DNA of 64,000 nt. It comes from Faucicola osloensis_D. GTDB taxonomy: Bacteria; Pseudomonadota; Gammaproteobacteria; Pseudomonadales; Moraxellaceae. Each line of letters begins with the position of its first letter. Positions within the stretch are counted from its first letter, which is position 1. Shown here piece by piece: positions 62,873 to 64,000 of the stretch. The notes below the pieces were generated by a model, which saw nothing but the letters and a program-made list of their open reading frames with translations, had not been told where the DNA came from and ran no database searches. A program made the position numbers and the translations under genes. The DNA is taken from assembly GCA_020041925.1 (NCBI GenBank), contig CP083409.1; one strand, 5' to 3'.

Positions 62873-62956
62873 TTACATTTCTACCGCGTCATCGCCTTCG
62901 TCAAGATAGATGATATCGGTTTCATATTCAAACGCTTCATTTAACATATCTAACAT
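62873..62956 (-). CDS. putative small acidic protein, 27 residues
   Basis: A 27-codon frame beginning MLDMLNEAFEYETD and ending GDDAVEM, with ten Asp/Glu and no basic residue. GGAG lies about nine bases before the ATG, and a strong terminator lies just after, so it looks like a monocistronic small gene. No homologue is known to me. It is short enough that chance cannot be excluded. Function unknown. Confidence 0.6.
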   Translation of the reverse strand: MLDMLNEAFEYETDIIYLDEGDDAVEM

Positions 62957-63183
62957 TTTTTACTCCTATCCTTCTTTATCCAATATCCCATAGTGGTGGA
63001 TTTTTTATTCATTTTAAGGCTTTTGCCATTTTTTAGTTGTTTACTTACTACTTACTATTTTACGTTATCAATGCAACTTCATAACGTCATGATATTTAAC
63101 GTGAGTTTGATGACAGTAGCATGAAATTCATGTGACAGGAATATGAATTTACAAAAAATTACTTTTATTAAAAAATACTACCG

Positions 63184-63390
63184 CTACCGTGAAGGTTTGT
63201 CGAGGTCGCTAAGTAGTTTTGGCACGCTTTTGAGTCGCTGTTGCTGTTCGTCATAGGCTTGTTTTTGAACGCGGTAAATTTCATACACGCACAGTTCTTC
63301 GCAGCCGTTGTTGCAACATTCCCAGTCTTCGGGGTAGGTGGGTTCTTCGAGTAATTTTTCGCCATTAAGCAATTGGATATTTTGATTCAT
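63184..63390 (-). CDS. small Cys-rich protein (oxidoreductase-like N-terminal domain type)
   Basis: A 68-residue protein with PEDWECCNNGCEELCVYEIYRVQKQAYDEQ in its middle. The arrangement CC-x3-C-x3-C followed by an acidic-aromatic helix resembles the short 'oxidoreductase-like' domain (Pfam Oxidored-like). It has no signal peptide. The ribosome binding site is weak. A metal or iron-sulfur site is possible but unproven. Confidence 0.7.
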   Translation of the reverse strand: MNQNIQLLNGEKLLEEPTYPEDWECCNNGCEELCVYEIYRVQKQAYDEQQQRLKSVPKLLSDLDKPSR

Positions 63391-63420
63391 TTAAGATTAT
63401 TCTTTTTAAAGTCTAAAAGC

Positions 63421-63452
63421 AAAATGCCTATCATCAAAGATAGGCATTTTTT
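63421..63452. terminator. hairpin with T-run ahead of the 21-codon gene
   Basis: AAAATGCCTATC / GATAGGCATTTTTT with a six-base loop. It lies between divergent small genes and may insulate them from each other or attenuate transcription. Confidence 0.7.
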
Positions 63453-63467
63453 ACTGCAAATTTCTCT

Positions 63468-63473
63468 TATAAT
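63468..63473 (+). promoter_or_regulatory. candidate -10 element for the 21-codon gene
   Basis: A consensus TATAAT, 98 bases before the ATG at 63571. No strong -35 was found at 17 bases. The leader contains the hairpin GTTGGG / CCCAAC at 63532-63549. Confidence 0.45.
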
Positions 63474-63570
63474 GCCACCGTCATTTTTAGCTGTAAAAAT
63501 AATGGCGGTTAAAGTTATATTTAACAGAGCCGTTGGGCTGAAACCCAACCAAAACAGGAAGGAAAAAGCG

Positions 63571-63636
63571 ATGAAACCTATTTTACTCATCATCGCCTTT
63601 TTGATTCTGTTGTTTATCAGCTTGAAAGCTTGGTAA
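63571..63636 (+). CDS. putative single-span membrane micropeptide, 21 residues
   Basis: A 21-codon frame starting MKPILLIIAFLIL and ending SLKAW, which is almost wholly one transmembrane helix. A very strong ribosome binding site (AGGAAGG, eight bases ahead) precedes the ATG, and a -10 element and leader hairpin lie upstream. The longer in-frame ORF from 63373 has no comparable start. Such short membrane peptides are known in bacteria but I cannot name a family. Confidence 0.6.
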   Translation: MKPILLIIAFLILLFISLKAW

Positions 63637-63762
63637 AATCAGCACCTAAATAAGTATTCGCAGTACTTACATGGTGGGCTAAAGGGAAACCTTAGCCATC
63701 TCCTTACCCTTAATTATAGTTTACCGTTTCTAAGGAATCAATTTTAAATTTGATGACTAAAC

Positions 63763-64000
63763 CTATTGATCGTCAAATTGACTTTGTAGCTTTTCGTGCA
63801 TTTCTTCATAAATTTCTCTTAGCACATCATCATCACCACAAGCAACTTGATAACTGACTGCTATAAATCCCATAAAATCTTCATACTCGTCGACTTTATA
63901 AAGGTCATAAAGAAATAGATTGGATGAATCGAGTTCAAATTCATCATAACCAATTTTTTGCATTAGTTTATCAAATTTCTCGGCAAATTCCTGCTTATAC
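63763..64000 (-). CDS. hypothetical acidic protein (5' end outside window)
   Basis: The frame is open to the right window edge: after YKQEFAEKFDKL it continues MQKIGYDEFELDSSNLFLYDLYKVDEYEDFMGF and ends LQSQFDDQ. An internal ATG at 63963 would give 66 residues, but the upstream codons also look coding, so it is treated as partial. Acidic, with no membrane helix. Not recognised. Confidence 0.6.
   Translation of the reverse strand, partial: YKQEFAEKFDKLMQKIGYDEFELDSSNLFLYDLYKVDEYEDFMGFIAVSYQVACGDDDVLREIYEEMHEKLQSQFDDQ

Overview
The window looks like chromosomal DNA of a gammaproteobacterium of the family Moraxellaceae, most likely Moraxella or a close relative (M. osloensis-like). This rests on the ispG-hisS-yfgM-bamB-der order, the style of the housekeeping proteins, an Acinetobacter-like wza-wzb-wzc capsule locus and an A+T-rich genome. 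It is an inference from protein and gene-order recognition; no search was run.

Layout. 1-7.8 kb: isoprenoid, tRNA-charging, outer-membrane and ribosome-assembly genes (ispG end, hisS, yfgM-like, bamB, der), then a sensor kinase with a degenerate receiver. 7.9-13.2 kb: a D,D-carboxypeptidase, a complete IS605-type element with divergent tnpA and tnpB, a small secreted protein, trmO and fpr. 13.2-31.2 kb: a Wzy-dependent capsule locus on the minus strand, read wza-wzb-wzc, initiating sugar transferase, wzx, wecB, glycosyltransferases, wzy-like, wzi. Its middle is very A+T-rich and eroded: a wbpM-type dehydratase remnant, a truncated glycosyltransferase, and four IS1-family copies nested in one another, each copy defective. 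31.4 kb: tRNA-Leu(CAA).

31.7-64 kb is mostly housekeeping. It holds a molybdate-binding-like lipoprotein, a HIT protein, a beta-lactamase-fold hydrolase and a MaoC/FabG4/thiolase fatty-acid module whose divergent layout matches mycobacterial htdX-fabG4-fadA2. A DUF4105 protein, an AEC transporter, mnmG, trmB, yacG, argD, ppaC, alx, dinB, acnB, lipA, hslR, murB and ccoS follow. The manganese exporter gene alx is preceded by a clear yybP-ykoY (Mn2+) riboswitch with an overlapping terminator. ccoS is followed by a TauE/SafE-type membrane protein with a long His/Met-rich tail.

The less ordinary signals are the nested IS1 wreckage and its effect on the capsule locus (the last nine codons of wecB are IS DNA), a TnpB without the usual RuvC-II glutamate, a PspE-like rhodanese with Ser at the catalytic Cys position, a kinase with a pseudo-receiver, and two very small genes (27 and 21 codons) with strong ribosome binding sites and their own transcription signals. 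No CRISPR array, prophage or obvious defence island was seen.
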